A stretch of 12,407 bases of DNA, taken from positions 1 through 12,407 of the forward strand of contig CAJXNF010000044.1 in assembly GCA_913056375.1 (NCBI GenBank), given 5' to 3'. Numbering within the stretch: position 1 is the stretch's first letter; each line of letters starts with the position of its first letter. Below, one piece after another: positions 1-6,414 of this stretch. The DNA comes from an uncultured Pseudomonadota bacterium. GTDB lineage: Bacteria > SAR324 > NAC60-12. A program made the position numbers and the translations under genes. A model generated the notes under the pieces. It worked only from the letters and a program-made list of their open reading frames with translations, had not been told where the DNA came from and did no database searches.

Positions 1-60
1 AAACCAGAAGGAAAGGAATACTGTCAATAAGACAATAATCGTGTGTAATATCGCATCCAT
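1..60 (-). CDS. Small membrane protein, N-terminus only (phage side), runs off the window edge
   Basis: An ATG at 60-58 opens a frame of 20 codons that continues off the left edge. It begins MDAILHTIIVLLTVFLSFWF, a short polar start followed by one strongly hydrophobic segment, as in a single-pass membrane protein. A GGAG motif lies 7 nt upstream of the ATG, inside the last codons of the gp41 gene (ATG-GAG-TAA), so the start overlaps the ribosome-binding site with the upstream gene and the two are probably co-transcribed. In T4 itself the gene after 41 is gene 40, a small membrane-associated prohead factor, so the position fits a gp40-like protein. This is inferred from position only; 20 residues cannot prove homology. 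Confidence 0.5.
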   Translation of the reverse strand, partial: MDAILHTIIVLLTVFLSFWF

Positions 61-62
61 AT

Positions 63-713
63 TTACTCCATCTTAAAATTCTTAAATCGTTCTGCGGTTT
101 CTGATTTATCAAATGCGGGTCGAGCGTCAATGACATTATCATCACCACCGTCATCGTCATCTGATAGACGCATCTTGGAACGGTCAACTTTCACAGTAAA
201 TCTATTATATTTGGTCGGGTCGTTGTATCTGTTCTTCAACTGTTTGACCAATATCTTACCCAGATTGTTTAGTTCATCGTTTGAGATGAGCGCGAACATG
301 AGGTCTGCGGTAGCGGGTAGTCCAAAAGATTCGGATGTGTCTTCAAGCCCAACATCGTCATTAGAATAACCTGAACGAGTCGTCTGCGTTGCAGATACAA
401 TCGGAACGTTGAACTCGACTGCGAGTCCTCTAATTTCTTCTGCAATACTTTTAATGTATGAATATGAGTTGATAGCACCGCCCATTCCTTTCATTCGTGA
501 TGAAGCACAAATGTTCAAGTAATCTACAAAGATAATATCAGGCTTGAACTGCTTCTTTAGTTTAAGTTCGTTCAACAATGCGCGGAAGTGACCGGTATGA
601 GCAGAGCCAGTAGGATATTCCTTGACGATTAATCTACCGGTTGTCTTACGAGCCAGATCAGCAACCTTTGCTGTAAACATATCTTTTGACATTTTATCAA
701 GTTTGAATGTCAA
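63..713 (-). CDS. 41: T4-like gp41 replicative DNA helicase, C-terminal part, 5'-truncated
   Basis: The 216-residue product matches the C-terminal half of the T4 gp41 family (DnaB/RecA-fold, hexameric 5'-3' helicase of the primosome). The Walker B strand is DIIFVDYLN (D64). A Q motif follows in SATQTTRSG (Q110), then the very typical stretch LEDTSESFGLPATAD, and the arginine-finger-like QLKNRYNDP (K160, R162). The tail is acidic. T4 gp41 is about 475 residues, so the N-terminal domain and the Walker A loop are missing. The frame stays open upstream to a TGA at 765-767, but the 17 extra codons show no Walker A. The start is uncertain: TTG at 713 or ATG at 692, neither with a convincing Shine-Dalgarno, which itself argues for a truncated gene. 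DNA is AT-rich, unlike the bacterial part of the window. Family call is very firm; whether this fragment is expressed is doubtful. Confidence 0.88.
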   Translation of the reverse strand: MTFKLDKMSKDMFTAKVADLARKTTGRLIVKEYPTGSAHTGHFRALLNELKLKKQFKPDIIFVDYLNICASSRMKGMGGAINSYSYIKSIAEEIRGLAVEFNVPIVSATQTTRSGYSNDDVGLEDTSESFGLPATADLMFALISNDELNNLGKILVKQLKNRYNDPTKYNRFTVKVDRSKMRLSDDDDGGDDNVIDARPAFDKSETAERFKNFKME

Positions 714-764
714 AATTAGTATAGTTCCGAAAACAAGCAGAAAACGATCAAAACGGTTGAAGTT

Positions 765-963
765 TCACTTTTTTAAAACAAGGAGTTTTAAATTTTTTTC
801 AAAATCAGCAAAAGACTTCATTCTCATTGATTGTCTAGTTCTTCCTTCATCAGAAAAATCCCAATCATTTGCCATTTCTCTTACTTTATCTGCGTTCAAC
901 CATACTGCGTTAAACATAGGCACTAGTAATTTAGCAAGTGTTGTTTTTCCACTTCCTGGTATT
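765..963 (-). pseudogene. Internal fragment of phage P-loop kinase (adenylylsulfate kinase-like)
   Basis: From about 959 to the TGA at 765-767 the minus strand encodes 64 residues beginning PGSGKTTLAKLL (Walker A). These are followed by LNADKVRE and NDWDFSDEGRTRQ, then RMKSFADFEK. The order P-loop, 'NAD..R', 'DWDFS..GR.RQ', 'RMK' is typical of the CysC-like APS kinases carried by T4-like marine phages; the family transfers the gamma-phosphate of ATP to adenylylsulfate. A full protein has roughly 170-200 residues. Here the N-terminus is replaced by RraA-family sequence at the junction, and the C-terminal two thirds are absent: the frame degenerates into AT-rich sequence and stops. It is in the same frame as the gp41 fragment downstream, separated by one TGA and 17 codons. 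No start codon of its own. APS kinase is the best guess; a related zeta-toxin or polynucleotide-kinase-type P-loop enzyme is possible. Confidence 0.6.
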
Positions 964-1195
964 CTGATTTGTCATCATAGTAATCTTCACGAATGGGCAT
1001 GAACTGTAGAGTAATTGCTGGACCGCCGATCACTCGCCCTTTCTCCTGGGTTACAGGTCCGATAATGTGTGAATTACGGATGCCGGCCTTGTGCTTGAGT
1101 TCAGCGCTGAGCGTCGCACTGCCGATCTCCTTCAGTTGTTCAACCTTGGCACGTTCAGGTCGTTGAAAGCGGACAGGATGAATTTGGGTTTCCAT
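923..1195 (-). CDS. RraA-family aldolase/decarboxylase, truncated at its C-terminus by the junction
   Basis: The N-terminal ~85 residues match the RraA / 4-carboxy-4-hydroxy-2-oxoadipate aldolase-like family: a helix starting VEQLKEIGSATLSAELK, then 'GIRNSHIIGPV', then the core strand 'GRVIGGPAITLQFMPIRED'. Members of this fold are often pyruvate-type class II aldolases or oxaloacetate decarboxylases rather than RNase E regulators. The metal and substrate residues (the G-D-G-V/R..D region) lie beyond the break, so catalysis cannot be read. The frame ends in HLLNY-stop at 923, sequence that belongs to the phage kinase in another frame. I choose ATG at 1195: it has GGAG 9 nt upstream, overlapping the stop region of the dehydratase gene (stop at 1201-1203), so the two genes are spaced by 5 nt and probably translationally coupled. 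A full-length homologue would have about 220-240 residues. In this operon it would cleave the 2-keto-3-deoxy acid made by the dehydratases; that role is inference. Confidence 0.7.
   Translation of the reverse strand: METQIHPVRFQRPERAKVEQLKEIGSATLSAELKHKAGIRNSHIIGPVTQEKGRVIGGPAITLQFMPIREDYYDDKSEYQEVEKQHLLNY
939..963. other. Junction between phage-like and bacterial DNA in a dual-frame microhomology
   Basis: On the minus strand this stretch reads as the end of an RraA-family segment (EYQEVEKQ) in one frame and as the Walker A loop PGSGKTT of the kinase in another. Both readings look authentic for their families, so about 20 nt (940-959) may be shared by the two parent sequences. Base composition changes here as well: 781-840 has 16 G/C of 60, while the flank above about 1000 is near balanced. 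Either a short shared k-mer led an assembler to join two genomes, or DNA was joined by microhomology-mediated recombination. The first is more likely because both genes are broken and neither is functional. Confidence 0.65.
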
Positions 1196-1200
1196 AGGAC

Positions 1201-2457
1201 TTAGCTCCAAAGACGATCGTGGGAGTCCAGAACATTCCAGCTGTCGGTCGATTCAAAAAAGCCGCTGAGTTCCGGAGTGGGAGGATTGAGGTGCGCCTGC
1301 ACCACTTCTTCGTTTAATTCGATACCGAGGCCTGGGGCTTCTGGAACCCGAATGTGGCCATCTTCAACCAGAGCCTTGCCTTCAAAAGTCACCAGATCTT
1401 CCCACCAGGGCAGATCGACAGAGTGCATTTCCAAGGCGACGAAGTTCTCGGTTGCTGCAGCACAGTGGACGTTAGCCATCGCGACGATGGGAGAGCCGGC
1501 CTGGTGCAAGACCATCGGCACCCCATACTCCTGGGCCAGATCACCGATGCGCTTGGTCTCCAGAATTCCACCAGAAGTAGCCAGATCTGGATGAACGAAG
1601 GAGACACAATCTTCGTCGAGCAGGGTCTTGAATTCCTGTCGTAAATAGATGTCTTCTCCTGTACAGACCGGTGTCTCAACTGCGTCCTTGATGGCTTTCA
1701 TCTGCTTGGGGAACTGCCATGGTAGCATGTCTTCATACCAGGCGAAGGTGAAGCGATCCAGCGCACGACCAAGCCGAATGCAGCTGTCGAGTCCAATGTG
1801 ACCAAAGTGGTCAATGGCAATTGGGATGGTGTTACCCAGCTGATCACGAATCACCCGAGCATATTCGGCCAGGTGTTCAATCCCTTTCTGAGTAATTTGC
1901 GTAGCCGTGAAAGGATGCATCAGGTTGGGATTAGCGGCAACGGTTGGATCCTGAATCAAAGTGCCTTCGATGCCACGCAGTAGGTTGATGCCCACATCCA
2001 TCTTGAGGAATTGGTAGCCCTTGTCGATGCGAGTCTGCATGCGAGCTGCCATCTTTTTGGGATCCTGTTCTGAAGGAGTATCCGCATAGACCTTGACTCG
2101 GTCACGATACTTCCCGCCAGCTAGCATGTAGGAGGGCACTCCATAGGCCTTGCCAGCGAGGTCCATCAGTGCCATCTCCGCACCACAGACCCCCCCTCCC
2201 TGTCGTCCATGAAAGCCAAACTGCTGGATTTTGCGGAAGACTCGCTCCACGTTGCAGGGGTTTTCTCCAAGTAATCTGCTCTTGAGCATCATTGCGTAAC
2301 GAACGCTTGCGCCGTCTCGTACTTCCCCGAGCCCCGTGATGCCTTGATTGGTATAGATCCGCAGTAGCGGCCAACGCCAGTTGTCATGACCCACGATGGC
2401 AAAGCGGAGGTCTGTGATTTTCAGTTCAGAAGGCCGTGAGTGGGTTTGGATGCTCAT
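1201..2457 (-). CDS. Mandelate racemase/muconate lactonizing-type dehydratase (enolase superfamily), copy 2
   Basis: 418 residues, normal for the family. An N-terminal capping domain (about 10-125, with 'GxxGxGEV' at 41-46) precedes a beta/alpha barrel. Likely Mg2+ ligands are D216 (IAID-H), E242 (YEDM) and E268 (CTGED). K152 in FLKMDVG sits at the second barrel strand, where a catalytic base is usual, and H318 in VLHQAGSP fits the base/acid on the seventh strand, with D291 as its possible partner. This residue set suits sugar-acid dehydratases (mannonate/galactonate-like) that remove a proton alpha to a carboxylate and expel water; exact substrate cannot be read. ATG at 2457 has only a weak GGAA upstream. 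It lies 35 nt after the PLP enzyme gene and 5 nt before the RraA-family gene, so all three are probably one transcript. It is clearly different in sequence from the other dehydratase at 3785-4978, suggesting a different substrate or stereochemistry. Confidence 0.9.
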   Translation of the reverse strand: MSIQTHSRPSELKITDLRFAIVGHDNWRWPLLRIYTNQGITGLGEVRDGASVRYAMMLKSRLLGENPCNVERVFRKIQQFGFHGRQGGGVCGAEMALMDLAGKAYGVPSYMLAGGKYRDRVKVYADTPSEQDPKKMAARMQTRIDKGYQFLKMDVGINLLRGIEGTLIQDPTVAANPNLMHPFTATQITQKGIEHLAEYARVIRDQLGNTIPIAIDHFGHIGLDSCIRLGRALDRFTFAWYEDMLPWQFPKQMKAIKDAVETPVCTGEDIYLRQEFKTLLDEDCVSFVHPDLATSGGILETKRIGDLAQEYGVPMVLHQAGSPIVAMANVHCAAATENFVALEMHSVDLPWWEDLVTFEGKALVEDGHIRVPEAPGLGIELNEEVVQAHLNPPTPELSGFFESTDSWNVLDSHDRLWS

Positions 2458-2492
2458 ATGTTTCCGATGAACAAGAAAAAGAGAATGGAAGT

Positions 2493-3554
2493 TTAGCTGA
2501 CCATACCTCGTGCGTTGACAGGGACGGTGTCTTCCACCTGATCCTGCCGAATCAGGTTGACTTGATCAAAGAGGTTGGAGACCAGACAGACGTGGTTCGG
2601 GATGATCCGAACCTTCTCTCCAATGGCAGGCTTGTTGGCACAGGCTGAAAGATCGATCGTGCCGTGTTCTTCATTGAGGGTCGTGATGATCGCGTCTGGA
2701 TATTCGACCAGGTGACCCATTCCCGGGGCATCACAACGATCTGAACCGAGGGACTTGGAGCCAGTATCGACCACAGCCCGATTCTCGGTGGGGCGACTGA
2801 CCACGGTTGCCAGAACTGTCAGTGCACAGTCGTCCAGCGTGCCGAAACCATAGCTGGCCATCATGCGATCACAGTAGATGTAAGTCCCCGGCCGGTGCTC
2901 GGTCACGGCCTTGACTTCCGCAGCTTGGTAGTAGTTGGGAGTTCCTCCGCTGGAAATGACCTCTGGAGCCAAATGATTGTCTGTCAACAGCTTGCGAGCA
3001 TCTTCCAGCCATTGATCAACTTCAGCCACACGATTTCGTGGGGGATAGGTCATCAAGCCAAGGAAGTGTAGTCCGGGTTGTTCTGCAATGAAGCGAGCTA
3101 GCTTCAACGCTTCCTCTGGCGTCTGGACCCCGCATCGCCCTGCTCCTGTGTCACATTCAACCAGTACTCGCAGTCGGTGCTTGGGATTCTGAAACTTGTT
3201 GGCGTAGCCTTGGGCCACGGTTTCATTATCAGTGACAACACTCACCCGGATGCTCTCGTGTAACTTGGCCAGTCGCTCCAGCTTGGCTTCTCCCACCAGA
3301 TTGTAGGTGATCAGGATGTCCTGGATTCCCCCCGCTGCCATGCTCTCGGCTTCTCCCACTTTTTGACAAGTGATTCCACAGGCTCCGAATTCGACCTGCA
3401 AATTTGCGAAGCGATGGAGCTTGTGGGTTTTGATGTGGGGTCGCAGCGTCAGACCGTGGGCGTCCGCATAACCTTGAACGCGCAGTAGATTGGCAGAGAC
3501 TTTTTCCAGATCGATCAACACGGCAGGGGTGTCGACATCACTCCAGTTGGGCAT
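2493..3554 (-). CDS. D-threonine aldolase / D-serine dehydratase-like PLP enzyme (fold type III)
   Basis: 353 residues, close to the usual size of the DSD1/D-threonine aldolase family. The N-terminal alanine-racemase-like barrel has DTPAVLIDLEKV at 8-19 and RPHIKTHK at 38-45, where K42 is the expected Schiff-base lysine for pyridoxal phosphate. The sequence 'SSGGTPNYY' would bind the phosphate. In the C-terminal beta domain, PNHVC gives H321 and C323, the metal-binding pair of this family (Zn2+ in eukaryotic D-serine dehydratases, Mn2+ with His/Asp in bacterial D-threonine aldolases). The His-x-Cys form leans to the D-serine dehydratase/3-hydroxy-D-amino-acid type, but substrates are not separable by eye. 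Start ATG at 3554 has AGGA 6 nt upstream. It is co-directional with both dehydratases, 230 nt after the first and 35 nt before the second. Its role may be to turn a D-beta-hydroxy amino acid into an aldehyde plus glycine, or a 2-keto acid plus ammonia. Confidence 0.85.
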   Translation of the reverse strand: MPNWSDVDTPAVLIDLEKVSANLLRVQGYADAHGLTLRPHIKTHKLHRFANLQVEFGACGITCQKVGEAESMAAGGIQDILITYNLVGEAKLERLAKLHESIRVSVVTDNETVAQGYANKFQNPKHRLRVLVECDTGAGRCGVQTPEEALKLARFIAEQPGLHFLGLMTYPPRNRVAEVDQWLEDARKLLTDNHLAPEVISSGGTPNYYQAAEVKAVTEHRPGTYIYCDRMMASYGFGTLDDCALTVLATVVSRPTENRAVVDTGSKSLGSDRCDAPGMGHLVEYPDAIITTLNEEHGTIDLSACANKPAIGEKVRIIPNHVCLVSNLFDQVNLIRQDQVEDTVPVNARGMVS

Positions 3555-3631
3555 TGGAAATCCTGGCTGAGAGTTGTTGGAACAGGTCGAAGGCAGGGAG
3601 CACTGGACATTGCTTGGTGTTCTCTTGATCT

Positions 3632-3663
3632 CCTGTAAGCAGTAACATTGAAAAAGTTACAGG
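3632..3663. promoter_or_regulatory. Nested inverted repeat upstream of the PLP enzyme gene
   Basis: In the 230-nt gap 3555-3784, the plus strand reads CCTGTAA, an 18-nt spacer, TTACAGG: a perfect 7-bp inverted repeat. Inside it GTAAC, 9 nt, GTTAC forms a second perfect 5-bp pair, so two alternative hairpins compete. There is no U-tract typical of an intrinsic terminator, and the site sits about 78 nt before the start codon at 3554. It could be an operator or a leader hairpin of a separate transcript for the PLP enzyme and downstream genes. A palindrome CAAGCTTG also occurs at 3731-3738. No convincing -35/-10 pair was found in the gap. Confidence 0.35.
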
Positions 3664-3784
3664 AGGCATTGACCCTACATTCTGATGGATGACTTGGAAT
3701 CCGGAAGCTAGAGAAAAGACTCTGGATTTGCAAGCTTGGCAAGCACAGCCCTTTCAAAATAAATAGCAACTTGGTCCTCAGCGG

Positions 3785-4978
3785 TCAGTCAAAGAAGCCT
3801 GCATCTTCTGGAGCCAGATATTGCGCTGCCGCTTCTGGAATCAGGTCAACGCCCATGCCCGGTCGCTCAATCACGTCAATCATGGAGTTCTTTACGATGG
3901 GATTGGGCAGGCCCTCTACGATCTCGTACCACCAGGGATCGTGTCCTGTGGGGTATTCAAAGGCGATGAAGTTGGCGGGCAAGGTGGCACAGACTTGAAT
4001 CAGCGCTGCCAGCCCCAGGACACCGTTGCCCGTCCCGTGGGGTGCCATCAGGATGCCGTGCAGGTAGGCATATTCGGCAATCCACTTCAACTCAGCGATT
4101 CCGCCCACATCTGCCGGATCGGGTCCGACGACATTGACTGCGTGTCTTTCGATCAGATCCTTGAAGTTCTGGCGTAGATAGATCTGTTCGCCTGTATGGA
4201 TTGGGGTGGACGTGGAGTGGGTCAGGTCTCGATAGACATCAGCATTCACATAGGGAACGTAATCCCCTGTGAGCATATCCTCCAGCCACATCAGGTTGTA
4301 GGGTTCGACTGCTCGGGCAAAGCGTAGCGCATCTGCAGGCATCCATCCGGGACCACAGTCGAGGGCGAGTCCTACATCATTTCCAAGCACTTCTTTCATG
4401 GCAGCTACGCAATCGACTAGTAGTGCGAGCCCGCGTTCCGTCAACGCACCCTGATCCATTTGTCCGTGGAAGGGACTTTGCGCTGGCTGTCCATAGAAGA
4501 AACGATCGAGCTTCTTCATTGGCGAATGGAAGGCGATTCCCTGCTTGACGATATCAAAGCCCTCGGGAAGGGATTTCATCCACCGACAATTCTCTGCCAT
4601 CGCCTCCGGAGTCCACTCTCCCATCGGTCGACGAATCGAACCATTGTAGGTGCGTACCTGATCCCGAACCTTACCACCGAGCAATTTATAGACAGGCACT
4701 CCTGCCGCTTTTCCCGCAATATCCCAGAGCGCATGCTCAATGATCGAGACTGGTGCACCATAGGGTTTGAATGAACCACGTTGTCGGATCTTGAGCATGC
4801 ACCGCTCAACGTCAGTGGGATCTTCTCCAATCAGTGCTTCCCGAAACTGCAGGACCCATGGTTTGAGGTAGGGCTTGTATTGCTCGGCTTCTCCATAACC
4901 AGAAAGGCCCTCATCTGTGACAATCCGGACAACGGGATTTTTGCCAATCAGTGCGCACTTTAGATCCGTGATCTTCAT
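3785..4978 (-). CDS. Mandelate racemase/muconate lactonizing-type dehydratase (enolase superfamily), copy 1
   Basis: 397 residues, full length for the family. The capping domain (about 1-115) contains GLSGYGEAEQY and ends in 'YKLLGGKVRDQVRTY', a conserved linker. The barrel carries the Mg2+ ligands D207 (LALDCG), E233 (WLEDM) and E264 (HTGEQIYLRQ). PDPADVGGI (286-294) and APHGTGNG (312-319, H314) are the sixth- and seventh-strand motifs. K145 in IVKQGI is the candidate second-strand base. The general chemistry is abstraction of the alpha proton of a carboxylate with loss of water; galactonate/mannonate-like sugar acids are typical. ATG at 4978 has an excellent AAGGAG 4 nt upstream. It is the first gene of the leftward operon, facing the divergent control region 4979-5376. 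Exact substrate unknown. Confidence 0.92.
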   Translation of the reverse strand: MKITDLKCALIGKNPVVRIVTDEGLSGYGEAEQYKPYLKPWVLQFREALIGEDPTDVERCMLKIRQRGSFKPYGAPVSIIEHALWDIAGKAAGVPVYKLLGGKVRDQVRTYNGSIRRPMGEWTPEAMAENCRWMKSLPEGFDIVKQGIAFHSPMKKLDRFFYGQPAQSPFHGQMDQGALTERGLALLVDCVAAMKEVLGNDVGLALDCGPGWMPADALRFARAVEPYNLMWLEDMLTGDYVPYVNADVYRDLTHSTSTPIHTGEQIYLRQNFKDLIERHAVNVVGPDPADVGGIAELKWIAEYAYLHGILMAPHGTGNGVLGLAALIQVCATLPANFIAFEYPTGHDPWWYEIVEGLPNPIVKNSMIDVIERPGMGVDLIPEAAAQYLAPEDAGFFD

Positions 4979-5376
4979 TCCGCTCCTTTTCCCTGAATGC
5001 TTTTGGAAAGACGGCTAAAACAAGTTTTCTGGTGGCCTTCAACAAACAACAAAGACCTAAATATCGTCAGGATGGATCATCCCTTTTGTTAAGGATGAAC
5101 CGAACGATTGAGACGCATTCGACCGTACGATGATTTTTGTGATCATTTCTAGACGAATTCATTGCTTTTTTCTATTAGCCATCTATTGATTTTTCAGCAA
5201 TTGTCAGTTTCATCTTCAACTCAGAAAAAAACAATCATACTGATGCAGCATAAAATTTAGTAAAGAATCGAACCAAAAATCTTGCAAACGCAGCGGATAA
5301 AGAAAATGGTACGCAGATTCAAGAAGATGAGGAACAAAACCAAGGTTTGGATTCTTGTCAATTTTTGGGGAACCAC
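4979..5376. promoter_or_regulatory. Divergent intergenic control region between the two catabolic operons
   Basis: About 400 nt without a credible gene lie between the start codons of the leftward dehydratase operon and the rightward deacylase operon, so promoters for both must lie here or in an unseen leader. The centre (5140-5290) is AT-rich, with runs such as TTTTTTC and GAAAAAAAC. Near 5092 there is a near-palindrome GGATGGATCATCC, and TGATTTTTGTGATCA at 5130-5144 has the look of a half-site pair for a regulator. I could not choose a -35/-10 pair with confidence in either direction. No regulator gene is adjacent. Confidence 0.5.
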
Positions 5377-6396
5377 ATGAACACGCAGTCAGCTCGTCGC
5401 TCCTCCGCCTTCCTCACGGTGGATCTGGAGCAAGATGGCAAACAGTTTGGGCACATCAACATCCCACAGTCACCGAACAACGACGCCTGGGGAGTTCAGC
5501 AGGTACCGATTGCCGTGATTAAAAATGGTAGTGGCCCTACCTTGATCCTGACTGGAGGCAATCACGGAGACGAGTACGAAGGTCCTGTCACCATCTCGGA
5601 GCTGGCGAGAGATCTGGATCCCGCCCGTATTTCAGGCAGATTGATCCTGATCCCAACCCTGAACAACTCTGCGACACAGGCAGGACAACGAGTTTCGCCC
5701 CTGGATGGACTGAACCTGAATCGCACCTTTCCCGGCGATCCCTATGGATCCATCACCGAGCAGATCTCTTTCTATCTGAACGATCACCTCTTCCCTGTCG
5801 CAGATGCTTACGCAGACCTCCACTCTGGGGGAAGTTCTCTGCATCTGCTGCCCAGTGCGATTGTTGAACCGGCGCTGGAGAAAGAGCACATGGAGCGCAA
5901 TATTGCGTTGGCCAAGGCCTTTGCTGCTCCTTACACAGTCGTGATCGATAATCTTGGAGATCCGAGGACTGCCGGTGCTGCCGCAGTCCGAGCTGGACTG
6001 ACCACGGTCGGTACCGAGATGGCCGGTGGAGGAATTGTACGCAGCGATGCGCTCTCCATCTGCAAGCGTGGAGTGCAGAACCTGATGAGTCATCTGGGGC
6101 TTGTTCCAGCGAATCATCAGGCATCGACGGTTGTAGAGGAGAAGATGTTGAAGCTGCCCGGTGCCAAGGGCTTTGTCTTTGCGCCGATGGAAGGTGTGTT
6201 TGAACCCTTTCATGAGCTGGGACAGAAAGTCTCTGTGGGTCAGGAAGCAGGACTGGTACACAGCTTGGTCAATCCTTTTGAACCTCCAAGGGTGATGCGC
6301 TACGAAACTGACGGGATTCTCTACGGGCTACGAATGATTGGAAAAGTGGTGAAGGGCAATTGCTGTGCGGTGATTGCCGTGGAATTTGAAGGTTAA
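5377..6396 (+). CDS. DoeB-like zinc deacylase (succinylglutamate desuccinylase/aspartoacylase family)
   Basis: 339 residues from the ATG at 5377, which I prefer over the in-frame TTG at 5347 because GGGGA stands 6 nt upstream. The fold is M14-like. GGNHGDEYEG (60-69) supplies the zinc ligands H63 and E66, LNRTFPG (114-120) the substrate arginine, DLHSGG (147-152) the third ligand H149, and GTEMAGGG (212-219) the catalytic glutamate E214. The N-terminal 'DLEQDGKQFGHINIPQSPNNDAWG' layout and 'VIKNGSGPTLILTGGNHGDEYEG' closely resemble DoeB, the N-acetyl-diaminobutyrate deacetylase of ectoine breakdown. However, no doeA, doeC or doeD homologue is near, so it may remove an acyl group from another N-acylated amine. 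It is first in the rightward operon, 18 nt before the amidohydrolase. A cytoplasmic enzyme; no signal peptide. Confidence 0.88.
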   Translation: MNTQSARRSSAFLTVDLEQDGKQFGHINIPQSPNNDAWGVQQVPIAVIKNGSGPTLILTGGNHGDEYEGPVTISELARDLDPARISGRLILIPTLNNSATQAGQRVSPLDGLNLNRTFPGDPYGSITEQISFYLNDHLFPVADAYADLHSGGSSLHLLPSAIVEPALEKEHMERNIALAKAFAAPYTVVIDNLGDPRTAGAAAVRAGLTTVGTEMAGGGIVRSDALSICKRGVQNLMSHLGLVPANHQASTVVEEKMLKLPGAKGFVFAPMEGVFEPFHELGQKVSVGQEAGLVHSLVNPFEPPRVMRYETDGILYGLRMIGKVVKGNCCAVIAVEFEG

Positions 6397-6414
6397 TTTC
6401 AAGCGAGAAAACGA

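Noticed and set aside
130..369. Plus-strand open frame antisense to gp41 with serine-rich product
   Set aside because: Low-complexity shadow of a strongly conserved helicase frame; no start signal.
721..745. Sigma70-like promoter (TATACT on the minus strand) before the gp41 fragment
   Set aside because: A good -10 look-alike, but no -35 at 16-18 nt spacing in AT-rich DNA where such hexamers are common.
1..963. Integrated prophage or phage-borne cargo island
   Set aside because: No integrase, attachment repeat or intact phage gene, and the boundary is a dual-frame microhomology that breaks both genes; an assembly chimera explains it better.
3515..3769. Open frame of 84 codons covering the gap before the PLP enzyme
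   Set aside because: Overlaps the real gene start, no Shine-Dalgarno and no recognisable motif; the gap reads better as control DNA.
5632..6261. Long minus-strand frame (209 codons) inside the deacylase gene
   Set aside because: Antisense to a gene with all catalytic motifs; a codon-bias shadow.
5377..6396. Ectoine degradation operon
   Set aside because: Only one DoeB-like gene is present and none of doeA, doeC or doeD; naming the pathway would be unsupported.
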